Source: Neckera pumila (lineage: Eukaryota > Streptophyta > Bryopsida > Hypnales > Neckeraceae). From it: DNA of 64,000 bases. The position numbers were made by a program, and so were the translations under genes. How positions within the stretch are numbered: the first letter of the stretch is position 1; each line of letters opens with the position of its first letter. The stretch spans positions 2,296,501-2,360,500 of the forward strand of contig OZ018413.1 of the NCBI GenBank assembly GCA_963969595.1. The letters are read 5' to 3'. Positions 46,622 to 59,101 of this stretch are shown piece after piece. Below the pieces are notes generated by a model, which did no database searches, was not told the origin of the DNA, and was given only the letters and a program-made list of their open reading frames with translations.

Positions 46622-47301
46622 TTAACCCCTAAATGCTCAAGGTCTTTTTTGAGATTCTAAGAATTTGCTCTAAATTGAACCTTTTGATAAGTCAACATGT
46701 CAAAAAGTCAACATTTTGATAAGTTGTATTTCTTTTTTGGAATTTTAACATTGCATAAGCAAACTAGATATGTTATAGATCATATAGGAAAAAAAATACA
46801 ACAATATCACTTATGGATTGAAAGATATAACATTTGATCATGAAGGTGTCAGAATTGTAAAAGTGATTGGAAGTCTTTCAATCCTCTTCTCACATGGCAA
46901 ATCTAAAAAATTGGTCACTGAAAAAAAAAAGTGTGGTTAAAGTACATAACATGCATAACTCCAATCAATTTACAACTTTTCAAAATCTCTTCTACAATCC
47001 TTTTAAACGAATTTCTAATATGAAATTTTTTCCAAGATCTAATGTATTGGAGGCTCATTAATTTCCAAGAGCTCTCAATACTATGGAAAGTCAAGATTGC
47101 AATTGAAAACCTTGCACAAAATCTTGAATAGAAAAATCATAATCAATCATCTTCATAATTGAATTTTTGATGCTAAAACTAGACTTCAAGAAGAAATTAA
47201 GAAAAATACAAACTACAAAAAATAGCAACTTTGCTAGGTTTTATTTAACTTCAAAGAATTGTCAACACCATAATTTGGTGCCTTGGGCATTTAGGGGTCA
47301 A
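46622..47301. mobile_element. TTAA-flanked piggyBac-like element, 0.68 kb, TIR subtype CCCCTAAATGC
   Basis: TTAA + CCCCTAAATGCTCAAGG at 46622; the right end, inverted, is CCCCTAAATGCCCAAGG with TCAA as a mutated TTAA (47298-47301). The 17-bp repeat has one mismatch. A piece of the interior (CATATAGGAAAAAAAATA, near 46780) recalls the longer family. Confidence 0.85.
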
Positions 47302-49224
47302 ACCTAAATTTTTTAGAGTCTTGTTGGGATTCAAAAGGTGTTGCTCATTTTCTTAGCTTACATTTTTGGACATAATATGAATAACTTGCTAATCTTCAAA
47401 GTTCTAAAAATAAATGTATTCCAAATGGTTTTAGACTCTTATAAATAAAAATTGTACATTTTAGTAAGAATTGCAAGCATCATTTTTGATTTGACAATAC
47501 ATCTTACTCGAGGTTTTCTACATTCTAAAAATCTAAATCTAATATTTATAAATTAAAGTATGAAATTATCTTCATTTCTAACAATCCAAGGGGATTCTCT
47601 CTCCAAAAACTCCCCTAAATTGTCATTTCCAAGATCTAAACAAAAATTATTCTTTGCAGTCCTTTTTTCCAAAGATCTAACCATATGGCCTTGTTCATTA
47701 CTACCAAATTAGTTAATCCATTCAATTTTAAAGAATCTGACTATATTGATTTTGAGATATTTGCAATCAAAGTTCAATTTTTGAATTTTGTTCCAAGTAG
47801 AATTAATGACCTCGGGGGAGGACATATCTCAAAATTTTCATAAATGAAAAGTTAGTCTTTTTTGACCAAATTCAATAGTGAACAGTTGAAATCATTCATG
47901 CAAATTTCCACAAGTATTAAAGCAATGGAAGATTACTTACAAAGCCATGTAATCAATGGAAGTACATTACAAAAACAAAAATTCTAGTTAACCAAGTCCC
48001 TCTACTATTTACTCCAAACAAATCACCCTTTGTACTTTGCACTACTTATGGCATACTTTTTGATGGAATGATTACTCATTGCTAAGTCTCTATCCCAAGA
48101 CAAATTATAATGATCATTCCTTGAAGTGTTTGAATTTCAAAAATCACCCAAGAATTGTCTTCAACTGTAAAAAGATAATTTGTCAAACTACATAAAATAT
48201 TTTTTTGGTCCAACAACTTGGCAAAGAAGGATAATGACTTGAAAATCGTTGCTTGTGCTTTTGAGGATCAAACTTGCAATCAAATTTGCGATCAAATTCT
48301 CATACATCAATCATGCCCTATTTCTAGAATGCCATTTAGTCTAACTGTTGAAAACAAGAGAATTATACCAAAGATATATAAGAATTTTGTAAAGTGTTGG
48401 AATTCGTTTTTTTATCACTCCAATTACCGAAATAATTTTTTAAATACCACGTCAATTTTTCTTCTTTTTTTGAGAGGATATATAGCAAAATGAAAATAAA
48501 AAAAACATAGGAATATTGGGTCAAATGTTTCACAAATTAGATTGAATGAAATTGCCCAAACCATCTAATCACCTCAACTAGCAAAAAGATAAATAATTGT
48601 TCTTTTTGCATATCTATCCATAGGATCTTACACTATACTAGTATAAAAATGTGTGGAAGAAATTTTAGATACTTTAACCATACAGATTGCAAGATATTTG
48701 CATTTATAGTGAATAAACTGGATTTTTTTGCACTTATATTATAAGACTTCAAATCTTCTTAACTCAAAATTTTTACACTATAGATGCTGGTTTTATAAGT
48801 TTTTATGTTGAAGAATTGAGTTGAAAATTTAACAAAATAAATTTAAAAAATAAAAATTGATTTCATTCTTTACGAAATTATTAAATAGAAACAAGTACAA
48901 AATTGAAGAAAAAACTAAATTGTTAATAGCTTTAAAATAGAATTGAACACAATAATCACAACATTGACATTGTTCCACCAAGCAAAATAAACCCTACATA
49001 TTTTTTTTGAAAAATAATAAAAAATAAGTTAGGAAATGAACCCAATATATTATTTTCTCAAGAAAATGCTATGATTGCTTAAGAAACAAGATACTCCATA
49101 ACTTTCCCATCACCAATCAAAATGGAATAAATAAAATCTTTTTAGATAGAAATAAAAATTTTCTATAAGAAACAATTTTTTAAAATATTAATTTCAAGTC
49201 TCTTCTGTTTTTTCTATTGCTGTC
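47302..49224. other. Decayed TTAA-family interior, no gene
   Basis: The section 48600-48800 (CATAGGATCTTACACTATAC, GATTGCAAGATATTTGCATT) resembles, in one or other orientation, the interiors of the 18316 and 32133 elements. No terminal repeats remain. A TTG-started frame at 48218-48493 has no recognised domain. Confidence 0.45.
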
Positions 49225-51100
49225 TGTGAGCCCCAAGTTAGCACTGGAACCTTAGAATTTTCTTTTTTTCACTTTTTGCTCACATTTAGGGTCAATTAGG
49301 GTTAAAAAGACAGTATAAGTATATTCATATGACATTTGAAGGAAATCCCTACAAATGAGGTAGGATGTGCCCAAGAAGCCCGGGACCACTCTAATTACTA
49401 CTATGAGCTAATATTAAGTCTATTTAAGCAATTGAGAGAGCATTTGAGGATTCAGGTGGTATTAAGCCTGATGGCCAAACCACAAAACCACCTAGAAATA
49501 GACTTTTGAAGGGTATAGGATAAATAATAGAAGATGTAAGAGAAGTCATGTGACAATATAGGTAAAACCATCAACCGGGAATATAAGCAGTCCACGAGCA
49601 AAGAACAGAGGTTTTGACCAAGAAACCTGCTGGGAGCGTAACGATGAAGCTTGATTGCTAGATTCCATTGACCAAGAATGATTCCCCCCCCGGAGGGAAT
49701 TAACCCTATATCCAAAATGATTTCCCCCCGGATGGAAATTAAATTGGAAAGGAATTAAATTGGACACTCCTTTCATTAGTGCAAAAGAAGTTGTAAGTTT
49801 GCACATGGTACTTGGGAACTTCCTAGAGGTTGCCCAAGAAGTTTCGTAATTTTCTGAATTACGGAAATGACTCTCTGAGAAGTCAATTGTATTTCAACCC
49901 GTTGGAAAATTCCTAGAAAATCCCAAAGTGTCGGTAAAATCCCACTAAAATTTAGGATAGAATTTTTAGTGCTAACAAAGCGCCCGACCAAATTCTATTA
50001 CATTCCGACACCGACAAGTACCAGAAACGGCGGCGACAACGAATTTTAACGATATTACTGGAATTGCGGCGGATTGACCGGTGTGCCAAGACCGTTCAAT
50101 GTCCGATTGAAGTCAACTTGGACTCTTTTCTTACTTTCTTGAACCTCCTAAATAAACCAAGCTAGTCAAAACTTTGAGAAATTACAAACTCCAACAATTG
50201 AATTTTTGAACTTTTTCACTGCTTATGCTAAACACTAGTTTTTACTTGCAAATTCGCTTGGAAGTAGGGGGTAGGAGGATTTCTAGACTAATTTGGGTCT
50301 TCTGAAGACAATGGCGCAACCGGTTTAGAGTTTGGAGCATTTCTCCAAAAGTTAGAGTGATCACAGCAGTAGTGTAGAATTTTACTTAGTAAATTTGAAA
50401 TTACCTAGGAAGTAGAATTAGGAAATTGGAGGGAAGGTGAGGCCTTGAGCGAGTATATAAGGCCTCCCCCTCCCCTCACTTCACACCCCTTTTTCACTTC
50501 AAAAGCTTTGGCAAAAACGGGGCCACGTTGTTGAAATTTTGGCGATTTGCCAAAACTTGTTTAAATTGTGATTTGGAGTGATTTTTGCTCCTTGATTTCT
50601 CTATTACCTCTTGTGTTGAGCCCATTCCAAAGGACGTTGGGGTCCCTTTGGAAAGCTTGTTAATCCTGCGCTTGAATTATTCTTGAGAACACTTTGAGTT
50701 CTAACACCAAGGATATTTGAACCAAATCCTGGCTCTGCCGTTAGTTCAAATACCTTGGAGCTTGAATTATAGTGTTTGAAGAGTCCTTGTTCACTATTTT
50801 ATTCCTACAAAGCTTTGGTTTGGGATTTCTAGCCGTTGGTTTGAGAAAAAAAAACCTAGGGTCTTGCCAAAGGAATACATGGTCTAAAGTATTGTTCTAA
50901 AGTCTTTAAAGAGATTTTGCGTTGGATCCAAAACTCTTGCAGTCTCACGTGTAACGGAACTCTTGCAAAATTGTTCCAGAATTTGAGGATAAAACCTCTA
51001 ATACGGCAAAGCTATCGCCTATTAAAGTCCTCCCTTTATTGCATTTTTTACCCAAAACTTAGACAAACTTCCTAGAAATTTGGGCCTAATCCCTCGGACA
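49225..51100 (+). mobile_element. LTR of the unclassified retroelement family, copy 2
   Basis: Starts TGTGAGCCCCAAG at 49225. Collinear with copy 1: GGTAAAATCCCACTAAAATT (49932), GAAACGGCGGCGACAACG (50024), GGGTCTTCTGAAGACAATGG (50307, matching 34487), the TATA region (50451) and downstream GGCAAAGCT / GTAAAGCTTCGCACC motifs (51004, 51100). It is more GC-rich in its middle than copy 1, which suggests that copy 1 has decayed further toward AT. Confidence 0.65.
50454..50460 (+). promoter_or_regulatory. TATA box of the LTR (copy 2)
   Basis: TATATAA in GAGTATATAAGGCCTCC, matching the site in copy 1; transcription would start about 30 bases downstream, in the CCCCTCACTTCACACC stretch. Confidence 0.55.
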
Positions 51101-51239
51101 GTAAAGCTTCGCACCTATTTTCGACTTTTTCGTGTTTTTTATTAAGTTAAGGGGTCCCCATACGGAGACCCAAGTTGGGATTTAGAATATCCATTTTGGC
51201 AACCACCGCCTTGGTTTTGGTTTAAAAAAACAAAAATCA

Positions 51240-51420
51240 TTTTAGCAAAGGCGGGAGCCAGCCAGCAGCAATACCCCAGTACCGGCCCAAGTACCGCCCC
51301 AAACTCCCTAGGCTCCCGACAAGGCCTCCAAGGACCCCGGCAAGGCCGATCCAGAACCCTGGCAGGCCATACGGCAAAACCAGCCCTTGCCAGGTGGTAG
51401 TCAGAGCCATTACAGCGAGC
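51240..51420. other. Local GC-rich patch
   Basis: About 60% G+C against a background near one third, with repeated CCGGCAAGGCC / CCCTGGCAGGCC pieces. The minus-strand frame across it (51142-51534) is not recognised. Confidence 0.45.
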
Positions 51421-52623
51421 TGAAATTAAGCTCACATCAGACCACTTTTTGCCCATATAAGGTAGTATGCTCTTAAAGCAACCATTAAGCCTATTTAACT
51501 CATCATTGACAGTAGAACATACTTCAAGCAACATGTCAGTCCTTCCTAGATAGGGGTTGCAATTAGAATACGGTTGATTTTAGGTGTAATTACTTTACAT
51601 CCATATCAATTAGACCAAACCAAGGGATGATGCCCCAAGGGCCCCATTTGGAATTTTAGAAGATTTTTGAACACCAGGCTTAGAATTTGAATCTGCAGCC
51701 GTGAATAGGAAATTCTTAGTGGTAGTTGAAAAAACTTAATGAGATCAGGTCCATAGAGTATTTTGACTAATTAGTTTCATCTAGTGTTCACAGAAATTCC
51801 AAAATTTTGAATCATTGAGAGAAAGGGAGAAACCAGGGACCAAAGAAGGGCTGATTTTTGAAGTTGTGATTGGAAGAGTCAAAACCTCAGGAGAAGATTG
51901 AATTTCCCAAAAATTCAGATTTACAAGCTAGGTTTGGTCCAGCACACGGAAGCTTAACACAAGGCGAGCAGGCCATCTCAAGGGGAGTCAACTGTGGGTT
52001 GATCCAGCCTCCCATCACTCCCAAGCTTCCCCACCACTCGGTCCAGCTCTACAGTTGTGAGTCCAGCACCCCAGTTCGTTTCCAAACCAAATCAGTTCAT
52101 CCTCAGCCCAATTCCTGACTTGGAAATCTCAAAGTTCAAACTCTCTATCACTCCAGTTGCTCAAGCTCAACAATGAAATGAACAAAAAACATGTTTCATG
52201 AAGAAAGTATATGTGACTCAAGTGGGTTGAGTGGGTTGTAAGTCAACCATTAGAATTTGGAAATTCATTAGATTTAGTTAGATTTTCTTATAAGATAAAT
52301 AGATAAGACAAAACAAGGGAATAGTTGACTTTGGAAGATGCTAGGAGTTAGTTATTAGTTGGAAGAAGTTAGACAAACTTTGTTTTAGAATTTGGTTGGT
52401 TCTAATAGAATTAGTCAAGAATTTATCATTAGATTTGATTTGATTTCTTTCAAAATATCTCCCAACGTTGGGATTAGATTTGATTAGATTTGATTCTACA
52501 AAATATCTCCAAAAGAAAAGAAAACACTTGAAAGAAAAGAAAAGCCAACAAAAGAAAAGGAAATATTTTAAAACCATTAAAAAGGTTGTAAAAAAGCAAA
52601 CGTCAAAACGCCAAACACGGAAG

Positions 52624-52689
52624 ATGGAGTTGGAGTGTGCGACTGACCAGTGGTTGGCTTTGTACAACAAGGAAAGCAACAATGTTCAG
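52624..52689 (+). other. Possible short exon with consensus donor
   Basis: ATG (52624) opens a 22-codon frame (MELECATDQWLALYNKESNN...) ending at CAG|GTTAGT. It is preceded by a Lys-rich low-complexity stretch in the same frame. A scrap of protein-like sequence; no family recognised and no second exon found. Confidence 0.2.
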
Positions 52690-52859
52690 GTTAGTCACTA
52701 ATTATTTTTTATTGATTATTTTATTCCTTGTATTCTTTCCAAGTTAGTAGATTAGACATTAAACTTTCCAAATAGTTAGTAAAATTGGAATCATTATAGG
52801 AAACTAGGATAAAACCCAATAAACACAGAATTAGACATTCTTGCACTTGGGGGGTGCGA

Positions 52860-53150
52860 CATTGCACTTGGCTAGTACGGCATCTAAAATGGACAGTCTC
52901 AAATGTTGAGGGGGGGAGGGATTACTGAAAACATCATTTGTTCTTAGTAAGAGAAATTGCTTGGTGAAAAGTTGTCTAACACTCCATTTTTTATAATTAC
53001 TTCATGAAACCTTTTCACACTTTTCACTCCACACTATTTTTAAGACATATTACTCTGCGCTTTACACTCAAGTACTTCTACATACCTACAACTACAAGGT
53101 CAAAGAGCACTGCATAATATCATACTTCACTAATACATATTGAAATCATT
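52860..53150. other. Spacer, no gene seen
   Basis: Nothing recognised. Confidence 0.4.
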
Positions 53151-54570
53151 CTGCAGACATTCGTCATCTAGGTTCTCCATCTACATTGCCATATATTCCA
53201 GAAGATGCGCTTTAGCCTCTGGTAGAATGATCACTGTCTCCTCTATTTGCACGCCATACATTGTACTCTTGGAACCTATAACATGACTACTTCTCCCTCA
53301 ACGAGGGACATCCGTCCATGAATATATAGCGGCTTCCTTCTCGGTCCAGCCCAACATCTCACCAGACGGTTCCCACGTTGACTCCATACAGTTTGTGTAC
53401 CTCACTCAGTTACTACTTGCTTCATCATGTGCTCCAGGTCTCATAGTAGGCCAATACTACAGGACCTTCATCTTCGAGGCCCACGTCCCCTGACCAAATT
53501 CTAGCACCTTCCCTAAAAAAAAGGGTACTCCTCCTCTTACTTCCGCTAGTTCTACAGTAAGGGCTACGAATTGCTCCTTGTTCCCCTAAAAAAACGTCAT
53601 TCTCTGGATTGAATGGAGGAAACGGATCTTCCTCTGCATCTTATCGTAGCTCTGATATAACTTCATTCCTTCTGCTTTGAATCCTCTCCCCAGTCACTTT
53701 TTGTGATGTTGCTTGTGGAGGTCTATCTCTAAGGGGTCCGAAATACCCTCCCTCTCAGGATTTGGCATTGTCGCCATAATCTTGTCAACGGCTGCACTCT
53801 CCGTTCTATTTCCATCCTCATCAGCAAGCGCACTTGGAATTGTACTTCCTTCCACGTCAGGAACAATTCCACCATCCATGTTCTAGTTCAAGACATTGCT
53901 GGGCCAAAATGGTAAATCACGGACACCTTCTCTATTTCGTTGTGGGAATTCCTCCAAATAATCCTTGAATTCTTCTATTTTGTCCATCGCTTCCATATTC
54001 CTAATTGGGTTGAAGCCTCTCTCTATCATATTCTTTTTGTATGCAATGAACTCGTCCAATGCTTTCAATTCCCTCCGATCAGTTGCAAACACCTCCACAA
54101 GGTCCATCTCCCATAGTTTTTCCTACCAACTCCCCAACCCATTCCATTTCCTGTACAGCACGTCTTATAAAAACCGCAATTTCAAAAGGACGTAATTTCA
54201 TGTGGTGAAGCTCATCACCGCATTTGAAATTGATATCCAGCACGCCAACTCCCACAATACATCCTTCGTCCCCAAGAAGTTCAACCATGCCACTGGTAGA
54301 CTGTGGTTCTCCATCCACATAATTATAATTTTTTTGTTCAAAAAGTCTTCCCCGTACCACACGCGCCAATCTTTCCCCTACGCTTCTTCGCTCTGTTGCG
54401 ACCACCGTAGTACCTATGGCATTGAAAACCGCTAGACTCCCAAATGCTTCCGCTGCCATTTCTTCCGTTATTGGTGCATTATAGTCACGTATTTCCTTAA
54501 GAACTTCAGTACTTTTATATGTTTGCAAACTAATACCCTTTGTGTAATTCTGTTTAACTAACCATTTTTA
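53151..54570 (-). pseudogene. Broken coding region of unknown family
   Basis: On the minus strand, protein-like sequence runs from about 54570 to 53694: frame 54528-54079 (the frame stays open back to about 54570; SLQTYKSTEVLKEIRDYNAP, TERRSVGERLARVVRG, VGVLDINFKCGDELHHMKLR), then after a one-base frame change at about 54100, 54107-53883 (MDLVEVFATDRRELKALDEF, ATG present), then past a single TAG, 53879-53694 (MDGGIVPDVEGSTIPSALAD). Farther on, near 53560-53330, another frame reads ELAEVRGGVPFFLGKVLEFG and WEPSGEMLGWTEKEA. The composition is rich in acidic and basic residues and more GC-rich than its surroundings. The damage is light (one frameshift and one stop over about 280 codons), so the loss is recent or the frames are separate exons. 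I do not recognise the family; a transposable-element accessory protein is one possibility. Confidence 0.5.
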
Positions 54571-57500
54571 TGAAGTAGATTCCGCACCTTCTGCAATCCC
54601 AAACAAAACAAGATTAGGATCAATATGTCAAATTCTTTAAACATAAGTATTACATACACTAATTCACTTACATACACACAAAATTTTGATCATCTTGCAA
54701 AGTTTCCAAAAAGTAACGATATTAAAATTCTTAATCTTTTACATACCCTTCAGCATCCAAAATTTGTTATGCAATTTTGCACTCAAAATTGTTGTAAACA
54801 GGTATAAGCCAATGCTTCAACGATCTACAGGATTACATTTTAAAAACATAAACTAATCCTTCAATGGGAACGACATAAAAGACCATTCTTTTTTATCTCA
54901 GTCAAATTACATTTGGAAATTTTTGGACACTTCTAAGTTCTCTACCTCTAAATTCATAGGTTTATGACGTTCCAAACTATATTTTATTATAGATAATTTA
55001 CTTCTCAAAAATTTATTCTTTTCCATTTAGAAAAAGCTACGATAATGAGTTTTACCATTTTCCAAAATTATATTCCTAATCAACTTTTGAAAACGATGAA
55101 ATAGCCATCACCTCTATTGCATTGACCTTCACTAATAAATTGTTCAGTTCCTCAACTAGCTTTACTGTTCTATATTATGATTCACCTATGTTGAAAAATG
55201 TTGGCTATGCTAGTGGATTTTCTAATGCACATATCACAATTTCAAGGCAGAATTAGAGCAAGTCAAGCATTCCTATGCACTTCAATTGCAAAATGGAACT
55301 TCAAGTACTACAATTTCCTATTTATAATTAATCTATGGTCAATTTGCAAAATGAACAATCTAATGACTATGCAATTCAATGTCACTAATACTAAAGAACA
55401 AAGCATATTTTGAACATGCAATATGCAAAACTGCCACTCTTTATGTTTGTGAGGAAAAAAAGCTTTTCTACATAATGTTTGTGGTCTAAAATGTTTTTTT
55501 GCAACCTTCATTAATCGGACAATTGCACATTACATACTAGTACAATAAGATTTCCAGACTGCAAGTTCTAATCATTCTTAAATTTGCATGTTGTATCATG
55601 TTAGTTACATAACTTTCAAATTTCATATGAAGGCAATATGTACAAAGGCTACATCAAAATCTACTCTACAGCTTTCACCTCAATAATTGCTTACAATTCC
55701 ATAACTACAAATAAATATGAAGTCGTAATTAAATAAATTCAAAGTATTTGAAGTTCTCTAAAAACTTTCAGACAACAAACGCAAAAGACAACAAAATATC
55801 CCACGAGATCACAATAGCCAGCATACAATTCTTCAAGTGCAGTTAGACTACCAAATTCCCTTACTTCTTCATTAGGTACATTTTCATGTTGAACTGGTGG
55901 TAGACAAAATTATTACCTATTTTTTTTTTTTTTTTTAATTAAATCCAGATGAAAAATGAATCTACCATAAAGTTTAAAAGTTAATTATAATAAAACAATT
56001 ACATGAACTACATTACTTAGAGATGAGGACCAATAAGTCCATTCCTCACTTGGATATTTCCAAAGGAGTCAATTCTCCATCAACTTTAGAACTAATTATA
56101 TATTCTAAAAGCTGAAGACATGGAAATAAAAGTATTAGAATTTGAAGTGAAAATAATTGCCCTACCATCCTTTAATACTTGCCAAAGACAATTTTGCACT
56201 TATAATTCATAAGAAATTTGCCTCTAACATCAACATCAACAACATTGTTTTGCCTCTAAGTCGCTCTTTAGAATTTGAAACTGCTTCAAATCAAGCGAGC
56301 ACCTTGTAGATTGATAATGGATTGGTTTTAAATTGGTGGAACATTGGTGGTGAATTTCTAACAGGTTTTAGAGCCTTTTAACTGTGATTTTCATTTTATT
56401 ATTTCTAAATTTTTTTTAATAACTTCTCTTTGTTAGATTTGCCTCAAATATTAACATTTTTTGTCTCTCTTTCATATCTTTTATAATGTATAGTTAGTTG
56501 TAAAATTTGGTGAAGTATTGACTATATGAAGAAGTGTGTTAATGAAGAATGGATCTTTTTGTCACCAACTCTACTACAATAATGTGAACATGCAAGCACA
56601 AATGATGCTTTCAAGAGAAATTTACCTTCTATAAATTAAATTGGAAATTCATTTTTTTTTTAAATGTTAAAAAAATATCATAAAATACATGGTAATCTAG
56701 AATTACCTCTCAATTCAAAGATGAAAATAAAAAATGCTTTTCCAACTTCCAATTTATAATGGACAAATGAAATCCAAAGCTTAAAAGCCTAGACTTCTTC
56801 ATAAAAAATAGGTTAAACTACCATTTCCATTGCAAACTACCCTGAACTGCACACATTGTTTGTTTTGTTTATCTTATCGTAGGATTTTACAGTATACTAT
56901 TATACTAATATGTGAAACAAATTTATAATATCCTGTAGAAACGATTACAACTGACTTATATGAAAAGTAACAACATTCTCTTTTTGGGAAAATTGTCTGG
57001 ATGGTTTCTGTTTTTACATTTTAGCACAACATGTACTCAATTTTTAATACTTCATGTTCAAGAATTCTATATAGAGTTTTAAAATCTATTATTAGTAAGT
57101 CAAACTTCATTTGTACTCCTCCTACAATAATCGAGTACTAGTACTTCATACATGGAAGTAAGAACCAGTTCATTATTTGTAGAATAAGAAATTTCATATC
57201 AATGATCCTATAGTGACATTGTTCTAGCAGTGTAAAAAAATCTTGTGCAATTTGGCTTTTTAAAAGAATTTGCAACATCCATTTCAAACGTTAATCAAAC
57301 CTCTCATAGTTCCAAAGAGATGCATGAATGTCTAAAAAATAAGACTATTCGCTACTTCTGTGTCATCAATCCAAATAGAATGAATCAATTCTTCCCATGT
57401 TAACTACAATCCTTTTTTCGGAAAAAATAATTTGAATGTTTTTGTTTTTAGCCCTACATGTTCATACCAAAAGTTCTTATGACAGTTGACCCCCTCCCAT

Positions 57501-58800
57501 CCACTTTAATAAATTAATGGAACTACTACTTTTTATAAGGTTAGAAATTAACAGTTCCAAATAAAACAAACTATACTTCCAATTATTTGCAAACATGACC
57601 CTTGAAAGCATTGAAATTCATTTAGCAAACAAACCTAAACTTAACCACAAATAAAATTCTAGTCGATTTGGTAAAAATTATATAACACTTTGCAAACATA
57701 CTCTACATGAACATCGTAATCTCTAACAATCATTGTGCTCTAGAAGCACTCATTAATCCCTAATGGACCGAGGTGCATTTTCTGGGAACATTGCAATTTC
57801 AAAGAAATCACAACAAAATAGAATAGTAAATAGGGGAAATGAAGTTTGAAAAAAAATCATTGTTTTAAAGATTACTACCTATATAGTTACAACGTTATTT
57901 GCATTAATTGCATTCCTTTTTTTCCATCAACAAAGCAATCTAGGCAAATAAAAGAAAACCAATTTAAAAAAAAGGAAGAAAGTATAGTTGGTTTTACAAT
58001 TTTCAACATATGTGGAAAGCCTTTAATCATTCCATTTTGATTAATGAGATGAAAGTAATGAGTTGTTTAAATGTGTGCTTACTTATGGATTACCTACTAT
58101 ACAATTCTTCCTAAGTCCTTCATTTAACTCCATTTTCAAAGTTTTTGCAAAAAAATGAAATCATGGGATGTAATTTTGCAATATATTATTACAACTATTG
58201 GAAATTGGCATTTTTCTATTCTATAACTAAATTCTTCACTATTTATTATTTTAAATCATTAGCTCAAATATTCTGCCTACTATTATTTTCTAAATGTTAT
58301 ACAGTTGTAAGTGCTATCAATTTTGTTAAGCATGTTCCAAACTTACTTTCAACAATAGATATAAAGAAGCATCACCAACATGAACATTTTGGATGCTGAA
58401 TGTGCCCTTTTTAAAAGCAATTGCTATGTTCTTTGTATAGTACAGGGAAGGATTACTAGTATTCTATAGTCCACATGTTGGACATATTTGAATTTTTTTC
58501 AATATACCTTCTACAAATAACGTATTATAAGACCCTACAATTACATATGTCCAAAATTTTATTTTTCTATATTTTGGTACTTCTACTTTCAATGTTAGTC
58601 TTGAATCATTTTGAATTATAATATACTAACAAGCTTTAGGGATTTTATAAAGGCATTTTTTTCTTCTTTGGATTCACAATTAATGAACCTTTAGTGAGGC
58701 GGATGCTTTAATAGATTCTCACATTCTCATTCTAAAACTTTTTGATTCAACAAACCACAGCATTCACATGGCACTTGAATCCCCAGTGACAGAGACTTTA
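54571..58800. other. AT-rich, no gene; decayed TTAA-family sequence
   Basis: No coding region. Pieces at 56870-57000 (GTAGGATTTTACAGTATAC) and 58520-58640 resemble interiors of the TTAA elements. TTAATCCCTAATGGACC at 57753 looks like a decayed left terminus, with TTTAGGGATTTTA at 58637 as a weak partner. Confidence 0.35.
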
Positions 58801-59101
58801 AAATAGGCATCTCTTAAAGAGACTCGGCTCTAAAAGTAACCTCTAACAAAGAATTAGCTTTTGTTTCCTTCAGTGTACCAACAGTGTACATTTCAAGAGG
58901 GGTCCCTTCTAGTGACCACTACATTTGAAATTCAAAAAATTGTAACTAATTCCACAAACGTCTGAAAATATGAAACAACTTGGATTAGATGCCAATTCCA
59001 TCATTCTTCCTACAATAATTTACTGAAAATTGTTTCAAAGATTGTAGTTTACCCCTAAATGCAATCAGCTAATACAAGGTTCCTTTAAGAGATGCCTATT
59101 T
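58801..59101. mobile_element. 301-bp MITE with 19-bp perfect terminal inverted repeats
   Basis: Both ends read AAATAGGCATCTCTTAAAG inward, without mismatch. No clear target duplication (left flank ACTTTA, right flank AGTGAA). Interior pieces (GTGTACCAACAGTGTACA, TAACTAATTCCACAAACG) occur in related form at 33170-33230 and 43640-43740. Confidence 0.75.

Noticed and set aside
51142..51534. 130-codon minus-strand frame across the GC-rich patch
   Set aside because: Open mainly because the patch is GC-rich; no domain recognised.
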